This document shows, piece by piece, positions 8,019 to 15,957 of a stretch of 64,000 bases of DNA. The position numbers and the translations under genes are program-made. This DNA is from JAGIBJ01 sp032119595 (GTDB lineage Bacteria; Actinomycetota; Thermoleophilia; Solirubrobacterales; Solirubrobacteraceae): positions 310,001 to 374,000 of the forward strand of contig JAUMBQ010000008.1 of the NCBI GenBank assembly GCA_032119595.1, written 5' to 3'. The first letter of the stretch is position 1. The number at the start of each line of letters is the position of its first letter. Below the pieces are notes generated by a model. The model ran no database searches, was not told the origin of the DNA, and was given only the letters and a program-made list of their open reading frames with translations.

Positions 8019-9128
8019 ATGAGCGCCACCCCGAATGCCAACCTGCAAGCCCTGACCGACGCTGGCGTCGCCGTCTGGCTCGACTCGCTGAAGCGGTCTT
8101 ACCTGACCGGCGGGACGCTTGAGCAGTGGCGCGATGAGTATCTGCTGCACGGCGTGACCACGAACCCCGCGATCTTCGGCGAGGCGTTCAAGAGCGACGA
8201 GTACGACGAGCAGATTGCGTCGCTTGCGGCCGCCGGCCACGACGCGCGCTCGATCTACCAGACGATCGCGTCGCAGGACGTGCGTGACGCCGCGGACGTG
8301 CTGCGCCCGGTGTACGACGCGACGGGTGGAGCCGACGGCTTCGTGTCGCTCGAGGTCGACCCCGATCTCGCGCGCGACTCCGACAAGACCATCGCGCAAG
8401 CGATCGAATACAACGCTCGCGTCGACCGCCCGAACGTGATGATCAAGATCCCGGGCACCACCGAGTGCCTCCCGGCGATCGAGGAGGCGCTCTACCGCGG
8501 GATCAACGTCAACGTGACGCTGCTCTTCAGCACCGAGGCGTACGCCGCCGTGATCGAGGCCTGGCTGACGGCGCTCGAGCGCCGCCTGGCCGAGGGCAAG
8601 GACCTCGCGGTGGAGTCGGTCGCGTCGTTCTTCGTGTCGCGCGTCGACAGCGAAGTGGATGCGCGCCTCGCCGGGAAGCCGGAGGAGGCAGAGCTGAAGG
8701 GCAAGGCCGCCATCGCGAACGCCCGCGCGGCGTACCAGCTGTTTTTGGAGATCCGGCGCGGTGAGCGCTTCGCGAAGCTCGAAGCGGCCGGTGCGCGCCC
8801 GCAGCGTCCGCTCTGGGCGTCGACCGGCGTCAAGGATCCGGCGTACTCGAGCACGAAGTACGTCGACTCGCTCGTCGCGCCGGAAACGGTGAACACGATG
8901 CCACTCGCGACCGTCGAGGCCACGGCCGCGAGCGCCGACATCGTCGCGGGAACGGCGGAGATCGACCCCACCGCCGACCTGGAAGCCCTGAAGGCTGCTG
9001 GGATCGACCTGCACGACGTGACCGACGTGCTGCTGCACCAGGGCATCGAAAAGTTCGAAGTGCCGATGAACGAACTGCTTGCAACCGTGGAGGAGAAGCG
9101 CCTGGCGGCGACGAAGGCCAGCGCATGA
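8019..9128 (+). CDS. tal: Transaldolase
   Basis: A 369-aa transaldolase of the longer actinobacterial/cyanobacterial type, transferring a dihydroxyacetone unit between sedoheptulose-7-phosphate and glyceraldehyde-3-phosphate. Motifs present are the TTNPAIFGEA loop (47-56), the Schiff-base lysine in MIKIPGT (Lys143), and NVNVTLLFS plus WASTGVKDPAYSSTKYV downstream. An AAGG sits eight bases before the ATG. The gene overlaps pgi by four bases (ATGA), implying translational coupling. In some bacteria these two enzymes are fused; here they are separate but contiguous. Confidence 0.95.
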   Translation: MSATPNANLQALTDAGVAVWLDSLKRSYLTGGTLEQWRDEYLLHGVTTNPAIFGEAFKSDEYDEQIASLAAAGHDARSIYQTIASQDVRDAADVLRPVYDATGGADGFVSLEVDPDLARDSDKTIAQAIEYNARVDRPNVMIKIPGTTECLPAIEEALYRGINVNVTLLFSTEAYAAVIEAWLTALERRLAEGKDLAVESVASFFVSRVDSEVDARLAGKPEEAELKGKAAIANARAAYQLFLEIRRGERFAKLEAAGARPQRPLWASTGVKDPAYSSTKYVDSLVAPETVNTMPLATVEATAASADIVAGTAEIDPTADLEALKAAGIDLHDVTDVLLHQGIEKFEVPMNELLATVEEKRLAATKASA

Positions 9129-10756
9129 GCGTTTCCGCCGCCGCCCTCTCTCTCGCGCTCCCCCCTGCCCTCGACGCCGCTGTCGCGGCGGCGGGTGCGC
9201 GCGCGATTCAGGAGCGGGTGGTCGAGCGGATCTGGGCCGGCGACGACACCGTCTTCGGCCCAGCTGGGCAGGCCGAGGTCGCCGACCGCCTCGGCTGGCT
9301 CCACGTCGGCGAGCGGTCCGGTGCGTTGCTGCCGCAGCTCCAGACGCTGGCGGACGGTGCTCGGGAGCGGGGCGACCGCGTCGTGCTCGTGCTCGGCATG
9401 GGCGGGTCAAGCCTGGCCCCCGAGGTGCTGCGGCGAGCGTTTCCGGCGGTGACCGGCGCGCCGGAGCTGCGAGTGATCGACTCGACGGTGCCAAGCGCCG
9501 TGCTGGAAGCCATCACCGGGCTCGACCCGGCCCACACGCTCGTGATCGCTGCGTCGAAGTCCGGAGGCACGGTCGAGACGCGCAGCCAGCTCGAGCTCCT
9601 CTGGGAGCAGTTCGAGCACCGCTCGGACGCGTTCGCCGTCATCACTGACCCGGGCTCGGCGCTTGAGGCGCTCGCCCGCGAGCGTGGGTTCCGCGACGTC
9701 ATTCTTGGCGACCCCGAGGTCGGCGGGCGCTACAGCGCCCTGACCGCGTTCGGGCTCACGCCGGCCGCCGTCGCGGGCTTCGACGCGGCCGGCCTGCTGG
9801 CCAGCGGCGTCGCATCCGCCGATGCCAGCCACGATGCGTCACCCGACGGCAACGATGCCCTCGCACTCGGACTCCTCTTCGCCGAAGCTGCGAAGGCTGG
9901 GCGCGACAAGCTGACGATCCTCGCCGACGCCTCGCTCGGTGGCGTTGAACTGTGGCTCGAGCAGCTCGTCGCCGAGTCGACGGGCAAGCACGGCAAGGGC
10001 ATCCTTCCCGTCGCGGGCGAGCCGACGAGCACAGACGCGCGGTTCGGCAGCGACCGGCTCATCCTGCGCATCCGCGACACCCAGACGCCGTCTGCGGCGC
10101 TCGACGCAACTGCCGCCCGGCTCGCAGATGCCGGCGCTCCGCTGGCAACGATCGACGCCGACGGCCCGCTCGGGCTCGGGTCGATCTTCTTCCTGACCGA
10201 GTTCGCGACGGCCGTCAGCGGCTGGGCCTTCGACATCAACCCGTTCGACCAGCCCAACGTGCAGCAAGCCAAGGACGCTACGGCCGAGGTCTTGAAGGGC
10301 GCTGGTGACGGACTCACTCTCCCGGGGACAACCGGCAAGGAGGCGATGGCCGCGCTGCTCGACGGGCTCGCGGAGCCCGGCTATGTCGCGATCCTCGCCT
10401 ACGTCGCACCGAGCCCGTCCGTGGATGCGGCGGCCAAACGGCTCCAGGGTGCAATTCGCGACGCCACCGGCGCGGCGGTCACGTTCGGCTATGGCCCGCG
10501 GTACCTGCATTCGACGGGCCAGCTCCATAAGGGCGGCCCGGCGACGGGGCGCTTCCTCCTCGTCGTGGATGCCGCCACTCCGGACGTTCCGATCCCAGGC
10601 GCCGACTACAGCTTCCGCACCCTCGCCCACGCACAGGCCATCGGCGATCTCCAGACGCTCACCGGCGTCGATCGCCTTGCCGTGATGGTCACGACCGACG
10701 GCGCGCCGGCCGAGACGTTGCACGATCTCGCCGACCGCGCAGCTCGCTACCACTGA
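9125..10756 (+). CDS. pgi: Glucose-6-phosphate isomerase
   Basis: A 543-aa phosphoglucose isomerase interconverting glucose-6- and fructose-6-phosphate. The sugar-isomerase motifs are GMGGSSLAPEV (91-101), SKSGGTVET, the PGI signature GDPEVGGRYSALTAFG and ESTGKHGKGILPV, the latter carrying the active-site Glu region. The protein is Ala-rich. The start overlaps the tal stop (ATGA), and the order rpiB-tal-pgi groups the non-oxidative pentose-phosphate and upper glycolytic interconversions in one transcript. Transcription probably ends at the hairpin eight bases downstream. Confidence 0.93.
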   Translation: MSVSAAALSLALPPALDAAVAAAGARAIQERVVERIWAGDDTVFGPAGQAEVADRLGWLHVGERSGALLPQLQTLADGARERGDRVVLVLGMGGSSLAPEVLRRAFPAVTGAPELRVIDSTVPSAVLEAITGLDPAHTLVIAASKSGGTVETRSQLELLWEQFEHRSDAFAVITDPGSALEALARERGFRDVILGDPEVGGRYSALTAFGLTPAAVAGFDAAGLLASGVASADASHDASPDGNDALALGLLFAEAAKAGRDKLTILADASLGGVELWLEQLVAESTGKHGKGILPVAGEPTSTDARFGSDRLILRIRDTQTPSAALDATAARLADAGAPLATIDADGPLGLGSIFFLTEFATAVSGWAFDINPFDQPNVQQAKDATAEVLKGAGDGLTLPGTTGKEAMAALLDGLAEPGYVAILAYVAPSPSVDAAAKRLQGAIRDATGAAVTFGYGPRYLHSTGQLHKGGPATGRFLLVVDAATPDVPIPGADYSFRTLAHAQAIGDLQTLTGVDRLAVMVTTDGAPAETLHDLADRAARYH

Positions 10757-10763
10757 CCGCGGA

Positions 10764-10792
10764 GGCCGTCATGCGTTGATCGCATGACGGCC
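10764..10792. terminator. Bidirectional hairpin between pgi and the DUF4349 gene
   Basis: A perfect 12-bp stem, GGCCGTCATGCG with CGCATGACGGCC, closes a 5-nt loop. It lies between the convergent stops at 10756 and 10808, so it can serve both transcripts. There is no U-tract on either side. Confidence 0.75.
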
Positions 10793-10807
10793 GTGCGGCG
10801 AGATTGG

Positions 10808-12169
10808 TCAGTCGTCGAGCGCAGCGTCGCGCTGACGCTTGCGGCGCACGCGGTAGATCACCCAGCCGATGGCGATGAGGATCGCGAATGGGAGCAGGGC
10901 CGCTGCGCCGACGAGCAGCACGCCGCTGACCGCGCCGAGGATCTTCAGGGCGTCACCAGCCGCGTCACCGATCGACCATTGCCCGTCATCTTCGCTGTCC
11001 GGCGCGTCACCTGACGGCGCCGTGAGCGACAACGAGATCGTCGTGAGGTTCGTGCGCTTGTTCAGCTTGAGCAGGTCTGACTCGAGCCCAGCAATGGTGC
11101 CGCGGTTGTCGGCAATGCGCGCCCGCAGCGAGGCGATCTCGCCAGCGCTGTCGGCTTTGGCCAGCGAGCGCAGCAGGGCCTTGCGGACCGCCTTTGCATC
11201 GCTGAGCCGCTGGTTCGCAGAATCGAACGAACTCGTGATGTCGACCGTCGACTGGTTCTGGCTCGTCACGGTGCCAAGGTCCGACAACCGATCGATCGCC
11301 TGGTCCAGCTTGGAGCTGGCGACCTGCAGCGTGAACGTCGCCGAGCCCGCACCTCGCGTGCCGACCGATACCCGCGAGTCGGCCACGAAGCCGCCCGCGC
11401 CGCGGGTGATGTCGTTGACTTTGCCGGCCGCTTCGTCGAGCTTGCCCGACTTCACCCGGACCAAGAGATCGACGGCCTGCTCAACACGGCGCTTGCCGCT
11501 GGCGGGCGTCGAAGTGCGCGACTCGAAATCAGCGCTGGATGGCGGAGCGACCGTGTCGGTCGCCGCGGTCGCGCCCGCGGCGAGTGCGGCAGAAGCCGCG
11601 TCCTTCGCGCCCGGTGCGGCGTCCGAGGCAGATGCGCTGTTCGGCATTCCGTCGCCACGCGTTCGCTCAACGGTCGAACCGGTGGCGCCCCCGGTTGACG
11701 TCGTCGAAGTCTCGCTCTCCTCGGACACGCTGGCTGGCAGCGGCCCGGGGGCACTCAAATTCGAGACTTCGGCATCGTCGCCGGACAAGGTGAGGCTCTT
11801 GTTGGAGTCTTGCGTCAGAGCGACGCCGACGACGAACACCGCAAGGACGGCAGTCACGGCCATGCCGCCGCCGAAGGCGAAGCTGCGGCGCTTGCGCGCA
11901 CCCGGCGCTGTGGCCTTGCCGCCCAGCACCTTCTGGAAGGCGCCAGCGGCGCCCCCGCGCGGGAAGCCGGCGGCGACGTCGTCGCGAAGCTGAACACGCA
12001 GCTCCGAAGGCATCACGGGCGCCTGCGCCTTGACATCGCGGACGAGCGCCGCGAGGGCGTCGTCGTCGATCGCGTCGCCACGCAGAGCAGCGTCGAGGGC
12101 GTCCAGCTCAGCCGCGACCTTGGGGTCCAGCGGTGGGTCGGAGAGATCGGTGTGGGTTGAACGGTTCAT
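10808..12169 (-). CDS. DUF4349 membrane protein, putative regulator of the adjacent sigma factor
   Basis: The protein has 453 aa. Residues 1-95 form an acidic cytoplasmic region resembling actinobacterial anti-sigma N-termini but lacking the HxxxCxxC zinc motif. A first TM segment lies near 98-120 (GMAVTAVLAVFVVGVALTQ). A Ser/Ala/Thr-rich extracytoplasmic linker leads into the DUF4349 domain (about 240-400), with a coiled-coil-like middle, and then a second TM (AVSGVLLVGAAALLPFAILI) and a basic end. The ATG overlaps the sigma stop (ATGA) with GGAGG seven bases upstream inside the sigma gene, so the two are translationally coupled. This is the arrangement of sigma/anti-sigma pairs. Anti-sigma function is inferred from context only. 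Confidence 0.8.
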   Translation of the reverse strand: MNRSTHTDLSDPPLDPKVAAELDALDAALRGDAIDDDALAALVRDVKAQAPVMPSELRVQLRDDVAAGFPRGGAAGAFQKVLGGKATAPGARKRRSFAFGGGMAVTAVLAVFVVGVALTQDSNKSLTLSGDDAEVSNLSAPGPLPASVSEESETSTTSTGGATGSTVERTRGDGMPNSASASDAAPGAKDAASAALAAGATAATDTVAPPSSADFESRTSTPASGKRRVEQAVDLLVRVKSGKLDEAAGKVNDITRGAGGFVADSRVSVGTRGAGSATFTLQVASSKLDQAIDRLSDLGTVTSQNQSTVDITSSFDSANQRLSDAKAVRKALLRSLAKADSAGEIASLRARIADNRGTIAGLESDLLKLNKRTNLTTISLSLTAPSGDAPDSEDDGQWSIGDAAGDALKILGAVSGVLLVGAAALLPFAILIAIGWVIYRVRRKRQRDAALDD

Positions 12170-12696
12170 GAGCACGCCTCCCGGAGGCTGCTGAGGGCTC
12201 GATGGACGCGGGTGCCCGCGTTGGTCTCGGAAATGCCGAGCGTGGCGCCGATCTCCGCGTTGGAGAGGCCGGCGTAGAACTTCAGGGCGATGAGGTCGCG
12301 CTCCCGGGCAGGGAGCGAGGCGATCGCGGCGCGGACGACGTCGGCGCGCTCGTCGGCGTCGCTCGCCGCCTGTGCGGTGGCCGAGGCCGTGGCGTGATCG
12401 CCAGCATCGGCGACCAGAGTCGCCGAGCGCTTGCGCCGCCGGAGCTCATCGAGGCTCGCGTTGCGAGCGATCGTGAAGAGCCACTGCCGAGGCGTTCCGC
12501 GCCTCGCGTCGAAGCTGCGGCGCTTGCGGTAGGCCCGCTCGAACGCCTGGGCGGTTACGTCGTCGGCCGTCGCCGAATCGCCGACGAGCGACCGGACGTA
12601 GGCGTACACGTCCGAGCACGCGGTGCGGTACAGCGCGTCGAACTCCAATATCGGTGGGCGCGCGGTGGCCATCGTCGCGCTGAGAGTTTGGCTCAT
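12166..12696 (-). CDS. ECF-type RNA polymerase sigma-70 factor
   Basis: The protein has 176 aa with only regions 2 and 4. Region 2 is at about 15-85 (YRTACSDVYAYVRSLVGDSA, AFERAYRKRRSFDARRGTPR, WLFTIARNASLDELRRRKR). Region 4 is at about 120-172 (IASLPARERDLIALKFYAGL, SNAEIGATLGISETNAGTRV). The WLFTIARN motif is typical of ECF sigmas. I prefer the ATG at 12696, which has an AGGGG-like site just upstream, but Met at 12672 is also possible. It is followed in the same transcript by the DUF4349 membrane protein, its likely control partner. Confidence 0.88.
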   Translation of the reverse strand: MSQTLSATMATARPPILEFDALYRTACSDVYAYVRSLVGDSATADDVTAQAFERAYRKRRSFDARRGTPRQWLFTIARNASLDELRRRKRSATLVADAGDHATASATAQAASDADERADVVRAAIASLPARERDLIALKFYAGLSNAEIGATLGISETNAGTRVHRALSSLREACS

Positions 12697-12762
12697 GCCC
12701 CTACAACGCGGGGGCAGCACCATTCATCACAGAACTTTTCTGTCGCACCACCGCGCGCCGGG

Positions 12763-13152
12763 TTACAGGGTCTTGCCGGAGGCCAGCAGGTCGCGGATCT
12801 CGATGAGGAGTTCCTGGTCCTTGCTGAGCGTCTGCTCTTCCTCTTCGGCCGGCTTGGAGAATTTCGCCATGGCCTTGTTCACCGGAACGATCACCACGAA
12901 GTAGACGATCGCAGCGACGATGATGAAGTTGATGATCTCGGTGATCACGTTGCCGTAGAAGATCGGGGTGCCGTTGATCGAAAACGACTCCTTGGTCATG
13001 TCCGGAACGCCACCGATCGCGGCAATGAGCTGCGTGATCACACCCTTGTTGAGCGCCGTGACGATCGAGGTGAACGCAGCGCCGATGATGACGGCGACCG
13101 CAAGTTCGACGACGTTCCCGCGAAGCAAAAAGTCCCGGAATCCCTTGAGCAT
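12763..13152 (-). CDS. mscL: Large-conductance mechanosensitive channel MscL
   Basis: A 129-aa pentameric channel that opens under membrane tension to release solutes on osmotic downshock. It starts MLKGFRDFLLRGNVVELAVA, the conserved N-terminal amphipathic helix leading into TM1 (VVELAVAVIIGAAFTSIVTA). TM2 is ITEIINFIIVAAIVYFVVIV, and a charged cytoplasmic helix follows. Length and pattern are normal for the family. GGAGG stands six bases before the ATG. It is probably a single-gene transcript. Confidence 0.95.
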   Translation of the reverse strand: MLKGFRDFLLRGNVVELAVAVIIGAAFTSIVTALNKGVITQLIAAIGGVPDMTKESFSINGTPIFYGNVITEIINFIIVAAIVYFVVIVPVNKAMAKFSKPAEEEEQTLSKDQELLIEIRDLLASGKTL

Positions 13153-13385
13153 GATTGGCCTCCTCAGGCACGTCGGGTCGTCGATGTAGGTGGTAGCGAC
13201 CCGCTCGAACGACCCTACGCCCGGTCCCGGGCGGCGTCGAGCAATTGAGTTCGTTCACGCACGCTGATCTGCGAAGGAACATCGGAGGCCGACTTCTCCC
13301 AAACACCCGCCGGACTGTCCCCCGACCAGGTCACGCGCACGGGCGCGGATTCACCAAACCGTGATGTCTGCCTGACCGAGGCGAC

Positions 13386-13391
13386 TACATT
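13386..13391 (+). promoter_or_regulatory. Possible -10 element of egtB
   Basis: TACATT lies 8 bp before the GTG at 13400, which would place the transcription start at or next to the start codon (leaderless mRNA). No good -35 is seen. Confidence 0.25.
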
Positions 13392-13399
13392 CGTTGAGA

Positions 13400-14707
13400 G
13401 TGAAGCCGACCGTCCAGCGCACCTCAGAGCGGTCCACTGCGGCCGATCAGATCAACCGTTTCATCCGCACCCGCCAGCGCACGTTCTCGGCGTTCGACGG
13501 AGTCAGCGATGCCGACCTCGAGCGGGTCCACAGCACCCTCCTCTCGCCGATCGTCTGGGATCTCGCGCACATCGGCGCGTTCGTCGACCTGTGGCTCGCC
13601 CAAGTGCTCGGCCGTCCGCTCCTGCGGGAGGACCTCGCCATCACCTACGACGCGAGCGAGACGCCCCGGGCCGGCCGAGGAGCACTCGAGATGCTCGATC
13701 ACGCGGGCGCTCGCGACTACCTCGCTCGCACCGACGAGGCGCTCTTCACCGCGCTCCCGACGCTCGATCTCTCGGGCACGTCGACGGACCCGCTCCTCCG
13801 TGACGGGTTCCTGGTCGATCTCCTCGTCGAGCACGAAGAGCAGCACCGCGAAACCATCCTCCAGACCCTCCACCTGGCCGAGCCGGGCGTGCACGCGGTC
13901 GGCCCGCAAGCGGCATGGGGTGAGGCGCCAGCGGCGGGACCACTGATGGTGCGGGTGCCGACCAGCCAGCCTCAGCTCGGCGCCGAGTCCGGCTTTGCGT
14001 ACGACAATGAGAAGCCGGTCTACACCGCCGCCGTGCCCGGATTCCTCATCGACCGCACGCCGGTCACGGTGGGCGCGTACCGCGAGTTCATCGCTGATGG
14101 TGGTTACGACGACGCCCGGCTCTGGTCGCGCGATGGTTGGGCGTGGCGCCAGCAGGAGCAGGTCGAGCGGCCGATGTTCTGGAACGCGGATGGGCAGGTT
14201 CGGCGCTTCGACCGCGTCGAGACGCCCGACGATGCTCAGCCGGCCATGAACGTGTCCTGGTTCGAGGCCGACGCGTACGCCCGCTGGCGCGGCGCCCGCC
14301 TCCCCACCGAGACCGAATGGGAGACCGCGGCCCGCGTCAACGCGACCACCGGGATCAGTCGACCGCAGCCGTGGGGGGCCGACCCGATCGACCGCACGCG
14401 AGCCAACGTGGATGGCGACGCCCTCGGGCCGCTGCCCGCTTCGACTGGCAGCGCGGCCCCGTGTGGAGCGCTGGGGATGATCGGCGACGTCTGGGAATGG
14501 ACGTCGTCGCCGCTCCAGGGGTATCCGGGCTTCCAGGCCTTCCCGTACCCCGAGTACTCCGAAGTGTTCTTCGACGGGCCCTACCGCGTGCTTCGCGGCG
14601 GCTCTTGGGCCACGGCCAGCGCCTGTGCACGCTCCACCTTCCGAAACTGGGATCACCCGCAGCGCCGCCAGATCTTCGCCGGCTTCCGCTGCGCCGCCGA
14701 CGACTAA
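13400..14707 (+). CDS. egtB: Ergothioneine biosynthesis sulfoxide synthase EgtB
   Basis: The protein has about 435 aa. EgtB is the non-heme iron enzyme that joins hercynine to a thiol donor with O2. The N-terminal DinB_2-like domain carries the iron ligands (His57 in WDLAHIGAF, then His145, His149 and Glu151 in EHEEQHRE). The C-terminal FGE-sulfatase-like domain includes YTAAVPGFLIDRTPVTVGAY, RLPTETEWETAAR, GDVWEWTSS and VLRGGSWAT. I chose the GTG at 13400; a TTG two codons earlier (13394) is equally open, and neither has a ribosome site. egtD follows 116 bp downstream. No egtA or egtC is nearby, so the thiol donor (gamma-glutamylcysteine or cysteine) cannot be told from context. Confidence 0.9.
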   Translation: MKPTVQRTSERSTAADQINRFIRTRQRTFSAFDGVSDADLERVHSTLLSPIVWDLAHIGAFVDLWLAQVLGRPLLREDLAITYDASETPRAGRGALEMLDHAGARDYLARTDEALFTALPTLDLSGTSTDPLLRDGFLVDLLVEHEEQHRETILQTLHLAEPGVHAVGPQAAWGEAPAAGPLMVRVPTSQPQLGAESGFAYDNEKPVYTAAVPGFLIDRTPVTVGAYREFIADGGYDDARLWSRDGWAWRQQEQVERPMFWNADGQVRRFDRVETPDDAQPAMNVSWFEADAYARWRGARLPTETEWETAARVNATTGISRPQPWGADPIDRTRANVDGDALGPLPASTGSAAPCGALGMIGDVWEWTSSPLQGYPGFQAFPYPEYSEVFFDGPYRVLRGGSWATASACARSTFRNWDHPQRRQIFAGFRCAADD

Positions 14708-14823
14708 CGAGCCCCACGCGAACACCAGCCTTTGCAGGGCATACCCGGACCCGATCCCGCAACCGGTCCAACCTGTCGATACCCATTCTTGCCTCCCCGC
14801 AGATCTCCACGAGGACGCCTCAC

Positions 14824-15831
14824 ATGCCAACCACACACGCCGAAGACCGCCACGTCCTGACGAGCCATGGGCTCGACCTCGACGAGGGCACGCCAGAAAC
14901 GTGGACGGCGCTCGCCGCGGATGTCTTGCGCGGTCTCACCGCGGACGAGAAGAATCTCCCGCCGAAATGGTTCTACGACGCGTACGGCTCTGATCTCTTC
15001 GACGAGATCTGCAAGCAGCCCGAGTACTACCCCACCCGTGCCGAGGCGGCGCTGCTGGCCGATCAGGGCCACGCGATCGCGGCCGCATTCCCCGCCCGCG
15101 AACTGCTCGAGCTCGGATCCGGCTCTTCCACCAAGACCCCGCTGCTCTTGGAGCCGCTCCTGCAGCAGGGCCGGCTTGAGCGGTACGTCCCCGTCGACGT
15201 GAGTGCCTCCGCGATTGCGATCGCGGAGCAGGGTCTCTCCGCCGCGTTCCCTGACCTCGCCATCGAGCGCCGCATCCTCGACTTCACCACGCAGCTCACG
15301 CTGCTCGGCCGCGCTCCCGAGGGTGGCCGGCTCGTCGCCCTTTTGGGCTCGACCATCGGCAACCTGGAGCCGGTCGAGGTGCAGGCGTTCCTCCAGCAGC
15401 TCCGCACCCAGCTCGGCCCGGACGACGCGGTGCTGCTCGGCACCGACCTCGTCAAGAGCGAAGACACGCTCGTGGCCGCCTACAACGACGAAGCCGGCGT
15501 CACGGCCGAGTTCAACAAGAACGTCCTGCGCGTGATCAACCGCGAACTCGACGCCGATTTCGTCGTCGACGCCTTCGAGCACGAGTCGATCTGGAATCCC
15601 GAGCACGAGCGCATCGAGACGCGCCTGCGGGCCCGTGGTGCGCAGCGTGCCCGGATCAACGCTCTCAGCCTCGACGTCCACTTCAGCGATGGCGAGGCGA
15701 TCTTCACCGAGATCAGCCGCAAGTTCCGCCGCGAGACCGTCGCCGAGCTCTACGCGGCAGCCGGGTTTGCCCTGTCGGGCTGGTTCGAGGACGACGGCGT
15801 CTACGCCCTCGGTCTCGCGCGGCCTGTCTGA
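14824..15831 (+). CDS. egtD: L-histidine N-alpha-methyltransferase EgtD
   Basis: A 335-aa SAM-dependent enzyme that trimethylates histidine to hercynine, the substrate of EgtB. Family motifs visible are LPPKWFYDAYGSDLFDEICK, PEYYPTRAEAALL, the SAM site ELLELGSGSSTKTPLLLE, YVPVDVSASAI and LLGSTIGNLEP. The ATG at 14824 has GAGGA eight bases upstream. The frame remains open far upstream across egtB, but that part is not EgtD. It forms a two-gene egtB-egtD transcript. Confidence 0.95.
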   Translation: MPTTHAEDRHVLTSHGLDLDEGTPETWTALAADVLRGLTADEKNLPPKWFYDAYGSDLFDEICKQPEYYPTRAEAALLADQGHAIAAAFPARELLELGSGSSTKTPLLLEPLLQQGRLERYVPVDVSASAIAIAEQGLSAAFPDLAIERRILDFTTQLTLLGRAPEGGRLVALLGSTIGNLEPVEVQAFLQQLRTQLGPDDAVLLGTDLVKSEDTLVAAYNDEAGVTAEFNKNVLRVINRELDADFVVDAFEHESIWNPEHERIETRLRARGAQRARINALSLDVHFSDGEAIFTEISRKFRRETVAELYAAAGFALSGWFEDDGVYALGLARPV

Positions 15832-15838
15832 CCGGCGT

Positions 15839-15882
15839 TTCGCCACATCATCCGCCGACCTTCGCCGCATCGTCCGCCGGCG
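15839..15882 (+). repeat. Imperfect 22-bp tandem repeat after egtD
   Basis: Two adjacent 22-nt units (15839-15860 and 15861-15882) share the pattern TTCGCC.CATC.TCCGCCG with about four differences. They lie in the 126-bp gap before the helicase. No strong hairpin forms. They may be a simple duplication. Confidence 0.5.
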
Positions 15883-15957
15883 CGCGGCCCTACGGCAGGC
15901 CAGTGGGGCCTGTCCGGCGGCGGCGCGTCGGTCGACCGGTAGCGTGACCCGGGCGCT

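Noticed and set aside
7893..9494. Long open frame on the minus strand opposite tal and pgi
   Set aside because: Very Arg-rich, resembles no family, and is the antisense of two clearly identified enzymes. High-GC codon bias creates many such frames.
14137..14823. Apparent 229-residue N-terminal extension of EgtD across egtB
   Set aside because: The sequence is egtB read in another frame. EgtD homology starts at the ATG at 14824 with a good ribosome site.
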